Shown: in pieces, positions 1-10,197 of the stretch
How positions within the stretch are numbered: the stretch's first letter is position 1
Layout: each line of letters starts with the position of its first letter
Source: Hyphomicrobiales bacterium
GTDB taxonomy: Bacteria; Pseudomonadota; Alphaproteobacteria; Rhizobiales; Kaistiaceae
Length of the DNA stretch: 64,000 bases
Reading direction: 5' to 3'
NCBI GenBank assembly: GCA_024222895.1
Contig: JAAEOR010000060.1
Location: 1 to 64,000, forward strand
Program-made: the position numbers and the translations under genes
The notes under the pieces: model-generated
Database searches by the model: none
What the model was told of the DNA's origin: nothing
Seen by the model: only the letters and a program-made list of their open reading frames with translations

Positions 1-1
1 G

Positions 2-259
2 CAGCTATGGGGTCAGGATCCGCAGGTGGCCGTGGATGCACCGCGCTGGCGCGTGATGGAAGGACTCGACGTTGCCTGCGAACCGGCGATCTCGGACGAT
101 GTGCTCGAGCGGCTCGTGGCCATGGGCCACCGGATAACGCTTGAGGCGCCCGACAGCGCATTTGGTTTTGGTGGCGGCCAGATCATTCGTCGGTCGGCCG
201 CCGGCGGGTATATTGCCGGTTCGGATCCGCGAAAGGACGGCGCAGCGGCTGGTTTCTGA
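2..259 (+). CDS. Gamma-glutamyltransferase family protein, C-terminal end (truncated by window start)
   Basis: Open frame from base 2; ends ...FGFGGGQIIRRSAAGGYIAGSDPRKDGAAAGF, typical of the GGT small-subunit C-terminus. Confidence 0.8.
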   Translation, partial: QLWGQDPQVAVDAPRWRVMEGLDVACEPAISDDVLERLVAMGHRITLEAPDSAFGFGGGQIIRRSAAGGYIAGSDPRKDGAAAGF

Positions 260-296
260 AACAGGACCTTGAACCGGGGCGCGCGGAAAAGAGAAA

Positions 297-1853
297 GTGA
301 CGAGGAACGACCTGATGACCCATACGATTTCGGCGCTCTTACAGGGGCACAACGCGGACGCACCGGCCCTTGGCGCGCCAAACCGCACCTGGCTGAACTA
401 TAGCGGGCTACGCAGCCTTTCTTCACAGGTTCGGTCGACATTGCACGCGGCCGGCATCGGGCGCGGTGACCGTGTTGCGATCGTTCTGCCGAACGGCGCC
501 GACATGGCGGCTGCGTTTGTCACGATCGCGCAGACGGCCACGACCGCGCCCCTGAATGCCGCCTACCGTCAGGAAGAGTTCGAATTCTATCTCGAGGATC
601 TAAAGGCCAGGGCGATCGTCATTGGCAGCGACTATGACGGCCCCGCACTGGCAGCGGCCAACAAATTCGACCTGGCTGTCCTGCGTCTGGCGACGGGTGA
701 CGTAACGACCGCTGGGACGTTCACGCTTATGCCCGAAGGTACGACTGGATCGGCGGATACGACCGCGCCAGGCGACGACGACGTTGCCCTGATCCTCCAC
801 ACGTCCGGCACAACGGCGCGCCCCAAGATCGTCCCGCTCCTACAATCCAACATTTACGCTTCCGCCAAGAACATCGGTCGCTCGCTCGAACTGACAAGCG
901 AGGACCGCTGTATGAATGTGATGCCTCTCTTCCACATTCATGGGCTTGTGGCAGCGGTGTCAGCCTCATTGGCTGCAGGCGGATCGATCTGGTGCACGCC
1001 AGGATTCAATGCGTTGCAGTTCTTTGCCCAACTCACCGAATGTGATCCGACCTGGTACACCGCCGTCCCGACGATGCACCAGGCGATCCTTTCGCGAGCG
1101 GGTCGAAATGCGGACATCATCGGCAGGGCGCGTCTGCGCTTCGTTCGGTCTTCATCTGCATCGCTACCGCCGCCGGTCATGATCGAACTGGAGGGAACCT
1201 TCGGCGCGCCGGTGATTGAAAGCTATGGGATGACGGAAGCTGCTCATCAGATGTGTTCCAATCCGCTTGGTCAGGACGCTCAGAAGCCTGGTTCGGTCGG
1301 CGTTGCAGCTGGTCCGGAGGTGCACATCGCCCATGAGACCGAGAACCGTCTTTTCGTCGACGGTGAAACGGGAGAGGTTGTGATTTCGGGTACGAACGTG
1401 ACCCCAGGTTATGACCGCAATCCCGAGGCTAACGCCAAGAGCTTCTTTGAGGCCAAAGGGCGGCGGTGGTTCCGAACGGGCGACCAGGGCGCTTTCGATT
1501 CAGACCGCTATCTCCGTCTGACCGGCCGCCTGAAGGAAATCATCAATCGCGGCGGAGAGAAGGTCAGTCCGCTGGAAGTTGACGCGGTGCTTCTGGACCA
1601 TGGCGGTATCGCGCAGGCGGTGACGTTCGGGCTGCCGCACCCAAAGCTCGGCGAAGAGGTCGCGGCGGCGGTGGTGCCGGTCGAAGGGGCGACGCTGGAA
1701 GAACGCGACGTCCGTGACTTCGCGGCTGAACGGCTTGCAGATTTCAAGGTGCCGCGCAGGGTGGTGATCGTCGACGAGTTGCCGAAGGGCAATACGGGCA
1801 AGCTTCAACGAATCGGCATGGCGGAGAAGCTGGGTCTGACCGAGTCTGCGTAA
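297..1853 (+). CDS. AMP-dependent acyl-CoA synthetase/ligase (ANL superfamily)
   Basis: 518 aa; P-loop-like LHTSGTTARPKIVPL, ESYGMTEAAHQM, WFRTGDQG, GRLKEIINRGGEKVSP, KGNTGKLQR. Confidence 0.9.
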   Translation: MTRNDLMTHTISALLQGHNADAPALGAPNRTWLNYSGLRSLSSQVRSTLHAAGIGRGDRVAIVLPNGADMAAAFVTIAQTATTAPLNAAYRQEEFEFYLEDLKARAIVIGSDYDGPALAAANKFDLAVLRLATGDVTTAGTFTLMPEGTTGSADTTAPGDDDVALILHTSGTTARPKIVPLLQSNIYASAKNIGRSLELTSEDRCMNVMPLFHIHGLVAAVSASLAAGGSIWCTPGFNALQFFAQLTECDPTWYTAVPTMHQAILSRAGRNADIIGRARLRFVRSSSASLPPPVMIELEGTFGAPVIESYGMTEAAHQMCSNPLGQDAQKPGSVGVAAGPEVHIAHETENRLFVDGETGEVVISGTNVTPGYDRNPEANAKSFFEAKGRRWFRTGDQGAFDSDRYLRLTGRLKEIINRGGEKVSPLEVDAVLLDHGGIAQAVTFGLPHPKLGEEVAAAVVPVEGATLEERDVRDFAAERLADFKVPRRVVIVDELPKGNTGKLQRIGMAEKLGLTESA

Positions 1854-1869
1854 CCCCGGAGGCCGGGAT

Positions 1870-2847
1870 ATGAAGATCTGTGTTTTCGGCGCCGGCGCCA
1901 TTGGCGGCCTTATGGGCGTGAAGCTGGCCTCGGCGGGAGCGGATGTCAGCCTGGTTGCGCGTGGTCCGCATCTGGCCGCAATGAAGGAGAAGGGGCTCAC
2001 CCTGATCGAAGCGGACACCCGTACCACGGTTGAGGTTCTCGCTTCGGACGATCCGGCCGAACTGGGAATACAGGACTATGTCATCGTCACACTCAAGGCC
2101 CATTCGGTTCCACCGGTCGTCGATCGCATGCAGCCACTCATCGGCGATCACACTACGATCGTGTCGGGCGTTAATGGAGTTCCGTGGTGGTACTTCCACA
2201 AACTTCCGGGCCCGTATGAAGACAAACGCCTCGCATCGGTAGACCCGGGTGACGCTCAATGGAACGGCTTCGGGCCGGATCGTGTGCTGGGTTGCGTCGT
2301 TTACCCCGCGGCCGAGGTCGTCGAGCCCGGCGTCATCAACCATATCGAGGGCAACCGCTTCTCGCTGGGCGAACCCGATGGGTCGAAATCGGATCGCGCC
2401 CTGAAGTTGTCTCAGGCGCTGTCAGATGCCGGGCTCAGGGCCCCGGTAAGGCCACGAATTCGTGACGAAATCTGGCTCAAGCTATGGGGCAATCTCTCGT
2501 TCAATCCGATTTCTGTGCTGACGGTGACCACACTCGATGTGCTGTGTACCGATCCGGGGACGCGAGCCGTCGCCCGCAGAATGATGGTCGAAGCGCAGGA
2601 GATCGCAGAGAGCCTTGGCGTGAAGTTTCCCATTGACGTCGACCGTCGGATCGACGGCGGCGCCGCGGTGGGGACGCATCGCACATCCATGCTACAGGAT
2701 CTGGACGCCGGTCGACCGATGGAAGTCGATGCGCTTGTTACCTCGGTGCAGGAACTCGGCCGCATGACCGGAATCCCGACACCGACGATCGATACGGTTC
2801 TTGCCCTGGTGCAGCTTCGCGGGCGGTCGGCCGGTCTCTATGATTGA
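1870..2847 (+). CDS. 2-dehydropantoate 2-reductase (ketopantoate reductase family)
   Basis: N-terminal MKICVFGAGAIGGLMGVKLASAGADVSLVARG Rossmann motif; KLWGNLSFNPISVLT. Confidence 0.9.
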   Translation: MKICVFGAGAIGGLMGVKLASAGADVSLVARGPHLAAMKEKGLTLIEADTRTTVEVLASDDPAELGIQDYVIVTLKAHSVPPVVDRMQPLIGDHTTIVSGVNGVPWWYFHKLPGPYEDKRLASVDPGDAQWNGFGPDRVLGCVVYPAAEVVEPGVINHIEGNRFSLGEPDGSKSDRALKLSQALSDAGLRAPVRPRIRDEIWLKLWGNLSFNPISVLTVTTLDVLCTDPGTRAVARRMMVEAQEIAESLGVKFPIDVDRRIDGGAAVGTHRTSMLQDLDAGRPMEVDALVTSVQELGRMTGIPTPTIDTVLALVQLRGRSAGLYD

Positions 2848-3240
2848 GAACTCGCCCTCATAACGGTTCGCGGTTGGACCATGCGTTGGCCTCGGGATGC
2901 TGCAGAGCATGTGTTTCTCAGAGAATACTTTTGCACCCTCAGACGGGTCGAAGATACCAACTGAGGTGGCATTGCGTCTTGTTTGGCGGTGCTCGTTGTG
3001 AGGGGGGAACGGCAATGGGCCGCATTCGGTCGATTAACAGCGGACGGAATGCCACCAGAGACCCCGGACAACGGCCAGAGCGAGTCCGGAACTGACAATT
3101 GACATCCCTCCCCGGCGTCAGTGTACCGATCGGTTGGTACTGATGCTTGCGTCCGTGAAGTGACCGTCCGGAGAACCGTCAAGACTGCGCAAGACAGGTG
3201 ATGCGACAGAAATGCGTGACCATCAGAAGGAGGAAACCTG

Positions 3241-3596
3241 TGTCTTTTTGCCGAACGGCACGCGCTTCTCGAACGCTATGCTACGACCACCAAAGTCATC
3301 GGCTGTGGATCGGCGAGCTTGAGGACCGATAAGGAGGTTTCGACGTTATCGAGGGGTCGACAGACTATGGCGCCGCCGAGATCGACTGGATTGTCCGGAA
3401 CGAGCATGTTCGGCACCTTGAGGTGTTGTGCTCCAGCGCACGCAGCTCGCCATTGTCGGTCGCCTGACAATAGAAGGGCTCATGCAGGTTGCCCAGATCA
3501 CGGTATCGGCCCTCGGCTGGAGCGAGGCCCGTGCCGCCGAGGAGACGGCGACGTGTTGCGAGGACTCGCTGAACTTCAAGGCGTGCGTCTGTAGCA
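3241..3596 (+). pseudogene. Frameshifted C-terminal remnant of a GlpD/EryB-type FAD-dependent (glycerol/erythritol-phosphate) dehydrogenase
   Basis: Three frames must be joined: LFAERHALLERYATTTKVIGC / EGSTDYGAAEIDWIVRNEHVRHLEVL / VLQRTQLAIVGRLTIEGLMQVAQITVSALGWSEARAAEET; resembles the GlpD-family C-terminus (xxEIxWxVRxExxxxLEDxLxRRTxLAxxGRL...ALGW). Confidence 0.6.
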
Positions 3597-3648
3597 AGAG
3601 GGAGGATCGGCTGGTAGGTTTTGCCCGAGAGAAAAAAACGGGAAATCC

Positions 3649-5406
3649 ATGGCCGAGCGAACACAAAAACTCATCAACGATCCCGATAACCTCATCGAGG
3701 AGCTTGTTGCCGGCATGGTGTCGGCGCATCCGGATCACCTGTGTGTCGATGGAGAGACCGGCCGTGCGATTGCCGCCGTCAATGGCCCGCGAGACGGCAA
3801 GGTCGGTATTGTGGTCGGTGGCGGCTCCGGCCACGAGCCGGCATTCGCCGGGTATGTCGGAAAGGGATTGGCGGACGCGGCACCCCTCGGCAACATCTTT
3901 GCGTCACCGTCACCGTCCCAGATCATGGACGCTGGTTTTGCGGCTGATGGCGGAGCTGGCATCCTCTTTCTCTATGGGAACTACACCGGCGACGTGATGA
4001 ACTTCGGCATGGCGGAAGAAGGCCTTGCCGAGCACGGTATCGAGGCGCGTTCGTTCGTCACGACCGATGACATCGCCTCGGCGCTGCCTGCAAATGCGGA
4101 CGAGCGTCGAGGAATCGCGGGAAACTTTTTCGTCTTCAAGGTTGCCGGCGCGACGGCCGATCTGGGTATGTCGCTCGATGACGTGGAAGCGGCAACCAAG
4201 CGAGCCAACGACGCGACCCGTACGATGGGCGTTGCTCTGTCGGCGTGCTCCATGCCTCAGACAGGCAAACCCAACTTCCATATCCCGGCCGGTGAAATGG
4301 AAATCGGCATGGGAATCCACGGCGAGCCCGGCGTAGAGCGAATCCCGGCTGAAACGGCTGACGCTGTTGCCGATCGACTCCTGACGCCCATACTGAATGA
4401 ACTTGCTTTGGGGACGGGAGATTCCGTTGCTGTTTTGGTAAACGGTCTCGGTTCGACGACGTTGCTGGAACTCTACCTCCTGCATCGTCGCGTTGCCGAA
4501 ACTCTGGTTGATTTGAGCGTCGTTATTCACAACAGCTGGGTGGGTGAGTACTGCACGTCCCTGGAGATGGGTGGTGCTTCGGTCACGCTGATAAAGCTGG
4601 ACGATGACCTACGGAGATGGCTTGATCACCCATGCGACACGCCGGCCTTGCGCGTTGGCGCCTCCGACAGTGCAAATGACACAGCGTCGCGCACCCGACG
4701 CAAGCGGGCCGGATCATCGGCAACGTCGACGATACCGCGCGAAGAGCTGAAGACGGAGGGAGCGCTGACGCCAGCCATATTCCGAGCCATGCTGAGAGCC
4801 TCGGCAGAAACAGCGTTCGCTGAACGCGACCGCTTGAGCGAACTGGATGGCGCGATAGGAGATGGCGATCACGGTATCACAATGGAAATCGGTTGGAAGG
4901 AGGTCCTTGGCGCTTTGGATGCGGCCGATACCGATGCGACGGTCACCGAGCTTTGCCGGGAGGTCGCGCACGCCTTTCTTGAGACGGTTGGGGCCTCTGT
5001 CGGCCCGCTCTACGGATCGGGCTTCTCCGTTGCCGGGGAGGCCGTGGCAGACCGGCTCAACCTGGATGCTGCTGCGACAGTTTCCTGGCTGACGGGCCTA
5101 TCGGAGGGGATTCAGAGGCGAGGGGGAGCTAAGCCCGGCGAAAAAACGATGGTCGATGCGTGGGTTCCAGCTGTGGGGGCTGCCAGGGAGGCCCTTGAGC
5201 GAGGGGGGTCGATTCGGGACTGTCTTGGTTCAGCGGCGACCGCCGCGACAGTCGGCGCAGAAGCCACTATAGACATGCTGAGCCAGCGTGGGCGCTCGAA
5301 GAGGCTTGGCAAACGGTCTTTGGGTCACATTGATCCGGGTGCAGCGTCGGCGGCCTCAATGATCGCGGCCTGGCGGGACGCGGTCGCGACGTCATTAGAA
5401 TCCTGA
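3649..5406 (+). CDS. Dihydroxyacetone kinase, fused DhaK-DhaL domains (ATP-dependent type)
   Basis: 585 aa; GGGSGHEPAFAGYVGKG (DhaK), LDGAIGDGDHGITM and GAKPGEKTMVDAWVPA (DhaL). Confidence 0.92.
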   Translation: MAERTQKLINDPDNLIEELVAGMVSAHPDHLCVDGETGRAIAAVNGPRDGKVGIVVGGGSGHEPAFAGYVGKGLADAAPLGNIFASPSPSQIMDAGFAADGGAGILFLYGNYTGDVMNFGMAEEGLAEHGIEARSFVTTDDIASALPANADERRGIAGNFFVFKVAGATADLGMSLDDVEAATKRANDATRTMGVALSACSMPQTGKPNFHIPAGEMEIGMGIHGEPGVERIPAETADAVADRLLTPILNELALGTGDSVAVLVNGLGSTTLLELYLLHRRVAETLVDLSVVIHNSWVGEYCTSLEMGGASVTLIKLDDDLRRWLDHPCDTPALRVGASDSANDTASRTRRKRAGSSATSTIPREELKTEGALTPAIFRAMLRASAETAFAERDRLSELDGAIGDGDHGITMEIGWKEVLGALDAADTDATVTELCREVAHAFLETVGASVGPLYGSGFSVAGEAVADRLNLDAAATVSWLTGLSEGIQRRGGAKPGEKTMVDAWVPAVGAAREALERGGSIRDCLGSAATAATVGAEATIDMLSQRGRSKRLGKRSLGHIDPGAASAASMIAAWRDAVATSLES

Positions 5407-5476
5407 CTGCGCCGAGCCCCCGTTTGAGTTCGACGAACAGAATTAGGGGACTGCAAGGCGATGACGTAACGACCTG

Positions 5477-6271
5477 TCACCGGGCCGCGAGAATATGATC
5501 AGCGATCTGACGGAAGCCCGCGCCACCCTCGTAATCCGCGATCCAGGTTGGCTCGGATGTAAGACTATCCTCGAAGGCACGGACATTCGCCACACCGCAG
5601 GAGTTCGCAAAGAACCCGAACATTGGCGCGTCGTTCGGGCTATCGCCGGCAAAGACTATCGTCTCGTTGGCTTTGTCGATGTCCAGACCCAGGGTGTCGG
5701 CTGCAAGGGCCCGCGACATGGCTAGTTTGTCATAGACACCAAACCAGCCGTTGACGTGGATCGACGAGACTTTCGCGACAGCGCCTTCTTCTTCAAATAT
5801 CCGCTTGATCCGTTCCACGTCCGAGGTTTCCAAGGCTGGTACGTCTTCACAGAAATCGATAGCGAGATCGGCAAGGCGGAACGCCTGGTCAGAGGAGATC
5901 GCAGCACCAGGTACCTCGGTTTCGACGCGCGAGATGATCCGGTCGAAGCGGTGGGGCCGGGCCACTTCGGTCTCGACCGCTGGGTGCAGCTTGCGGATCA
6001 TTCGGCGGTTTTCGTGATCGTAGGCGTAATAGAACGCTCCGTTTTCGCCGACCACGCCTTTGACCGGCCAGAAGCGTGCGATCATATCGCACCACCCAGC
6101 CGGTCGGCCGGTGATCGGAGCCACGGCAAGCCCTGCAGCGTCCAGGTCCTCAAGGGCTTGATAGGCCGTGCCGGTCAGTCGCCCCTCGGTGGTGATCGTA
6201 TCGTCGATGTCACAAAACACCACCCTGACTGCCGAGGCGACGTCGCGCGGCATTTCAGAGATAGGACGCAT
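5477..6271 (-). CDS. HAD-IIB family phosphatase
   Basis: VVFCDIDDTITTEGRLT (DxDxT), ITGRPAGW, FAGDSPNDAPMFGF. Confidence 0.85.
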   Translation of the reverse strand: MRPISEMPRDVASAVRVVFCDIDDTITTEGRLTGTAYQALEDLDAAGLAVAPITGRPAGWCDMIARFWPVKGVVGENGAFYYAYDHENRRMIRKLHPAVETEVARPHRFDRIISRVETEVPGAAISSDQAFRLADLAIDFCEDVPALETSDVERIKRIFEEEGAVAKVSSIHVNGWFGVYDKLAMSRALAADTLGLDIDKANETIVFAGDSPNDAPMFGFFANSCGVANVRAFEDSLTSEPTWIADYEGGAGFRQIADHILAAR

Positions 6272-6276
6272 GTCGA

Positions 6277-7605
6277 TTAGTTCTCCGCCGCGGACAGTTC
6301 CTGTATCACTCTGGAATCGCACGCGATGTCGGCGAACGAAAATCGATTGCGCATCTCGTGTCCGTGGCTGACGGCTTCGCGGTAGAAATCGATGGGCACT
6401 CCAAGCGCTTGGGCCGATGTCACACCGCCGGCCAGATCAAGGTACTGGCGCAGCTTTTGCCGGGGGACGGCCATCTGCAAACACTCCTCGCGCAGCTCCG
6501 GCCAAAGTGTCCGCATCCGCTCATTGAGTCGATCGGCGCCTGCGGGGTCAAAGGCCTTGCCGTGATAAATCTCCGCGCATTGCGCGCCGACTTCAGGCCC
6601 CATGCGGCGGACCATGTCGTCCTCGTCAACACTTGTTGCCTCGATCTCGGGCGGGCTCTCACTGGCGAGGAAGTGTTGCTGAATACCGGCCATGGTCAAT
6701 GTCGTGACCCCAATCTGTTGGCCATGGAGCGTACCGGGATGCCGATCTCCAGCGAAGCAATCGATATAGTGCGATATCTGATGCTCGCCCATCGAGCCAT
6801 GGTTCGACACGCCCGTGAAGGCGATCCCTAAGCCGCACAAGGTCAACACGCGAAACAGTGTTCCTACGGCCTCAATATCGCCCTCGGCGATCCCTCGCGC
6901 CAGCTCCATGAGCCGTAATTCGTCCGGTATCTCGATTAGATAGGGCTCGTGTTTGTACATTGTCTCAAGAAGGCGATGGGACATCCACATATCGACTTGC
7001 GCGACCGACCGGCAGAGGCTGTCACCAAACCCGGCGGCATTAAGCCAGGGTGGCGCGGCGGCACAGATTTCCAGGTCAACAAAGAACCCGGCGGGGTTCT
7101 GGGCCGGGAGGGACACTTTCAGTCCGGAATCGAGTGTTATCGATGCGGTTGAAGATGTGTAGCCGTTCATCGACCCCGCGGTTCCAAAGACGCAGTAGCG
7201 TCTCTCGTTCTGCAAAGTCGCGTATTTCGTCAGGTCGTTGATCGTACCCGAGCCCACTGCGACCGAGGTTGGAAACGGCTTGAGTCTCTCGGTGAGGTCG
7301 CGCACCGACGCCATGTCGGCGTGTGGATTCTCAAGAATGATTTCGGTGACATCACCTCGTTCGCGCAGGGCCCGCGTTACGCGTTCGCCCATTGCAGCGT
7401 GCGTCGCCGGGTCGCAAACCACGGCGAAGGGAGCGCTAAAGCCCAGGGATTCAACAAGCCCTGCTTCTTGACCTTCCAGACTTTCCGAAAAAACGATCTT
7501 GTCATACGGCGCCGGCGGGAAGCGCTTACCGGTCAGCGGACTCACCCATGTGCCCGCGCAGATCTCATCGATCAGCTCTGTCCAATTGTAGTCTGGATGC
7601 ACCAT
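6277..7605 (-). CDS. Iron-containing/glycerol-1-phosphate dehydrogenase-like protein
   Basis: VAVGSGTINDLTKYAT NAD-binding motif, GVSNHGSMGEHQISHYID, HGQQIGVTTL; start chosen at MVHPDYNW. Confidence 0.8.
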   Translation of the reverse strand: MVHPDYNWTELIDEICAGTWVSPLTGKRFPPAPYDKIVFSESLEGQEAGLVESLGFSAPFAVVCDPATHAAMGERVTRALRERGDVTEIILENPHADMASVRDLTERLKPFPTSVAVGSGTINDLTKYATLQNERRYCVFGTAGSMNGYTSSTASITLDSGLKVSLPAQNPAGFFVDLEICAAAPPWLNAAGFGDSLCRSVAQVDMWMSHRLLETMYKHEPYLIEIPDELRLMELARGIAEGDIEAVGTLFRVLTLCGLGIAFTGVSNHGSMGEHQISHYIDCFAGDRHPGTLHGQQIGVTTLTMAGIQQHFLASESPPEIEATSVDEDDMVRRMGPEVGAQCAEIYHGKAFDPAGADRLNERMRTLWPELREECLQMAVPRQKLRQYLDLAGGVTSAQALGVPIDFYREAVSHGHEMRNRFSFADIACDSRVIQELSAAEN

Positions 7606-7694
7606 GGATCTCTTTCTGGCGAGTGAATTTGACTCAGGTAGCAAATGCTATCATCGTTTGGCATATGTCAACAGAGCGCTGAAGTTGAGCGCGG

Positions 7695-8681
7695 ATGGTT
7701 CATACGAATGACACCGAAGTGAAGTCGATGATGTACATGGGTGACCCCGTCAGAGCGGCGGCCTGGCTCTACTATGCTGCCGACAGAACGCAGAGCGAGG
7801 TCGCAGAAGAGATCGGGGTCAGCCGACAGACAGTGGCCAACTATCTGTCTGAGGCCCGTGAACGCGGCTACGTCACGATCTTGCTTGCGCCTGACATACT
7901 GGAGCGCAATAGGCTGGCGGAGGAATTGAGCGAGACCTACAGTCTCGAAGGTGTGCACGTCGTGCCGGCGTTCGGCGGCGGCGACGAGGAGCAACGGCGC
8001 GCTGTGGGGCGGGCTGGCGGAGAGGTGCTTTGCGCGCTGGCTGACGACAGCGCGGTGATCGGTGTGTCGTCGGGGCGCACCGTCAGCGCCTTGGCCCGGA
8101 CACTGCCAAAACGCCACCTTCCGGATGCGACGATCATCCAGGTTTCCGGAAGTTCGATCGATGCGGCGGAGCACTCACCCGAAGTTTGCGCCAGCACAGT
8201 CGCGTCCAAATTATCGGCGCGCTGTCTCAACCTGCACGCTCCCGCCTATGTTTCGACGAAGGACCTTGCCGAAAGCCTGAAGCGCGAGCCGGCACTCTCC
8301 TGGCATTTCGAAAGAGTGGCGAACGCTGACATCCTGCTTTTTGGAATAGGGGAGCTATCCACGACGACGGATCTGGAACAGCCGCCTTATGTGAATGCCG
8401 ATGTACGGGACCAATACATCGCAGCCGGTGCGGTTGGCATAGCGTTCGACCGCTTTTTCGGAGCCGACGGTACCGAGGTCGACGGCCCGCTGACGACGCG
8501 GTCAATGGCCATCGACATCCGCGTGGCCGAGAAGATTCCGGTGCGCCTTGCGGTCTGCAGTGGGTTGATGAAACGGCAAGCGGTGTATGCTGCGTTGGGC
8601 GCAGGGCTGGTTACGCATTTGATCCTGGATGCGGCGCTCGCCCACGCGTTGTGCATGGGGAGCGGCAACAATGGCAACTGA
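7695..8681 (+). CDS. SorC-family sugar-binding transcriptional regulator
   Basis: N-terminal HTH AAWLYYAADRTQSEVAEEIGVSRQTVANYLSEAR followed by SorC sugar-phosphate-binding-like domain. Confidence 0.88.
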   Translation: MVHTNDTEVKSMMYMGDPVRAAAWLYYAADRTQSEVAEEIGVSRQTVANYLSEARERGYVTILLAPDILERNRLAEELSETYSLEGVHVVPAFGGGDEEQRRAVGRAGGEVLCALADDSAVIGVSSGRTVSALARTLPKRHLPDATIIQVSGSSIDAAEHSPEVCASTVASKLSARCLNLHAPAYVSTKDLAESLKREPALSWHFERVANADILLFGIGELSTTTDLEQPPYVNADVRDQYIAAGAVGIAFDRFFGADGTEVDGPLTTRSMAIDIRVAEKIPVRLAVCSGLMKRQAVYAALGAGLVTHLILDAALAHALCMGSGNNGN

Positions 8682-10182
8682 CTTTGTTATCGGACTCGAT
8701 AGTTCGACCCAATCGACCAAGGCAATTGCCTGGTCAAGGGCTGGAGAGGCGTTGGCGGAGGGCCGGGCCGATATTCCGATGTTTCATCCCGCCGACGAGC
8801 ATTTCGAGCAGGAGCCTGACGACTGGTGGACCGCTTGCCGTGCCGCGCTTAAAGAACTGGGCGAGGGGATCGATCTGGCGAACGCTTCCGCCATCGCAAT
8901 TTCCAACCAGCGAGAAACATCGGGGTTTGTTGACCCACACGGTGCTTCAGTCCGACCCGCCCTGGTGTGGCTGGATGAACGCGCCGTAAGTCTGATGCGC
9001 CCCTTCGCCGATGCATTCGGCGCAAAGGAACTGCATCGGATCACCGGAAAGCCGATGGACGCTACACCGGCGATCTATCGTCTCTATTGGATGCGCGTGA
9101 ACGAGCCGGATAATCTCGACCGGACCGCGGCGATCGTTGACGTGCACGGCTTCCTGAGCGGAAAACTCACTGGCAAGATTACTGCCACCTGGACGAGCGC
9201 CGACCCCTTTGGCATCTTCGATCTGTCGGAGAAGGTCTGGTCGCGCCCGGTGCTCGAGGCACTGGAGATCTTGCCCGGGCAACTGCCGGACGCGGTGCAG
9301 CCGGGCCAGCAGATCGGTACTGTCACCGCAGACGCCGCATCCCAAACAGGGCTGTCCGAGGGCTTGCCGCTGTACGCTGCCGGCGGTGATGGCCAATGCG
9401 CCGGTCTTGGTGCAAACGCGGTCCGCGAGGGAACGGCATACCTCAATCTTGGAACAGCGTTAATCCTGGGCGCGTGGGATACCAAGCCGCGCATATCGCT
9501 GTCTTGGCGCACAATGTCCTCCCCAACCGGTGAAGGCTACTTCCTCGAAGGCGCAATGCGGGCAGGAACCTATTTCGTCGATTGGTTCGTGAAGAATACC
9601 GTCGACCCCGAACCCAGTGCCGAGACCTTTGCCGAGTTGGAGGCCGAAGCGGCCGCAATTGCCGTCGGGTCGGAGGGATTGCTTGTCAGCCCCTTCCTGT
9701 CGGGCTGCATGAACCCGCACTGGTCAATGGAGGCGCGCGCGGCCTTCTTTGGACTGCGGCCGTCGCACAAGCGTGGCCATCTCTATCGCGCCGTTCTGGA
9801 ATCGATCACCGGATGGATTGCGCGCAGCATTCGCGACATGAAGCGGGAAGGGGTGTCCGTCGATACGATTGTCGCGGTCGGCGGTGGCGCCAATTCGACG
9901 CTGTGGCTGAAAATGATCGCCGACGCGACCGGCCTGCCGATCCAGATAAGCAACACGATCGAAGCCTCGTCGCTCGGTGCCGGTATGATCGCAGCGACCG
10001 GTGCCGGTTGGTACCCCGACATGCATGCTGCCGCCGAGGCGATGGGCAACGCGCGTGACGCAGCCGCGCCTTCGGGTGACGACCGAGCCGCGTGGGACGA
10101 TCTGTCGGACAGGCAGGAACGCCTTGATCGGCTGGTCGTTGCTGAAAGTGCCTTGACCCAAGTTAGTAAGGGTGTGCGCTGA
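8671..10182 (+). CDS. FGGY-family carbohydrate kinase
   Basis: MATDFVIGLDSSTQSTKAIAW, ISNQRET, AAGGDGQCAGLGANAV, VGGGANSTLWLKMIADATG; start overlaps the regulator's 3' end. Confidence 0.9.
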   Translation: MATDFVIGLDSSTQSTKAIAWSRAGEALAEGRADIPMFHPADEHFEQEPDDWWTACRAALKELGEGIDLANASAIAISNQRETSGFVDPHGASVRPALVWLDERAVSLMRPFADAFGAKELHRITGKPMDATPAIYRLYWMRVNEPDNLDRTAAIVDVHGFLSGKLTGKITATWTSADPFGIFDLSEKVWSRPVLEALEILPGQLPDAVQPGQQIGTVTADAASQTGLSEGLPLYAAGGDGQCAGLGANAVREGTAYLNLGTALILGAWDTKPRISLSWRTMSSPTGEGYFLEGAMRAGTYFVDWFVKNTVDPEPSAETFAELEAEAAAIAVGSEGLLVSPFLSGCMNPHWSMEARAAFFGLRPSHKRGHLYRAVLESITGWIARSIRDMKREGVSVDTIVAVGGGANSTLWLKMIADATGLPIQISNTIEASSLGAGMIAATGAGWYPDMHAAAEAMGNARDAAAPSGDDRAAWDDLSDRQERLDRLVVAESALTQVSKGVR

Positions 10183-10197
10183 CGCTGCGGGCGGGCG

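Noticed and set aside
3114-3143. GTACCGATCGGTTGGTAC palindrome-like element
   Set aside because: Short and imperfect, in degenerate DNA; too weak to call as an operator.
3346-3834. 162-aa minus-strand ORF
   Set aside because: Overlaps the GlpD/EryB-like remnant and the DhaKL start; the plus-strand reading has recognisable homology while this does not.
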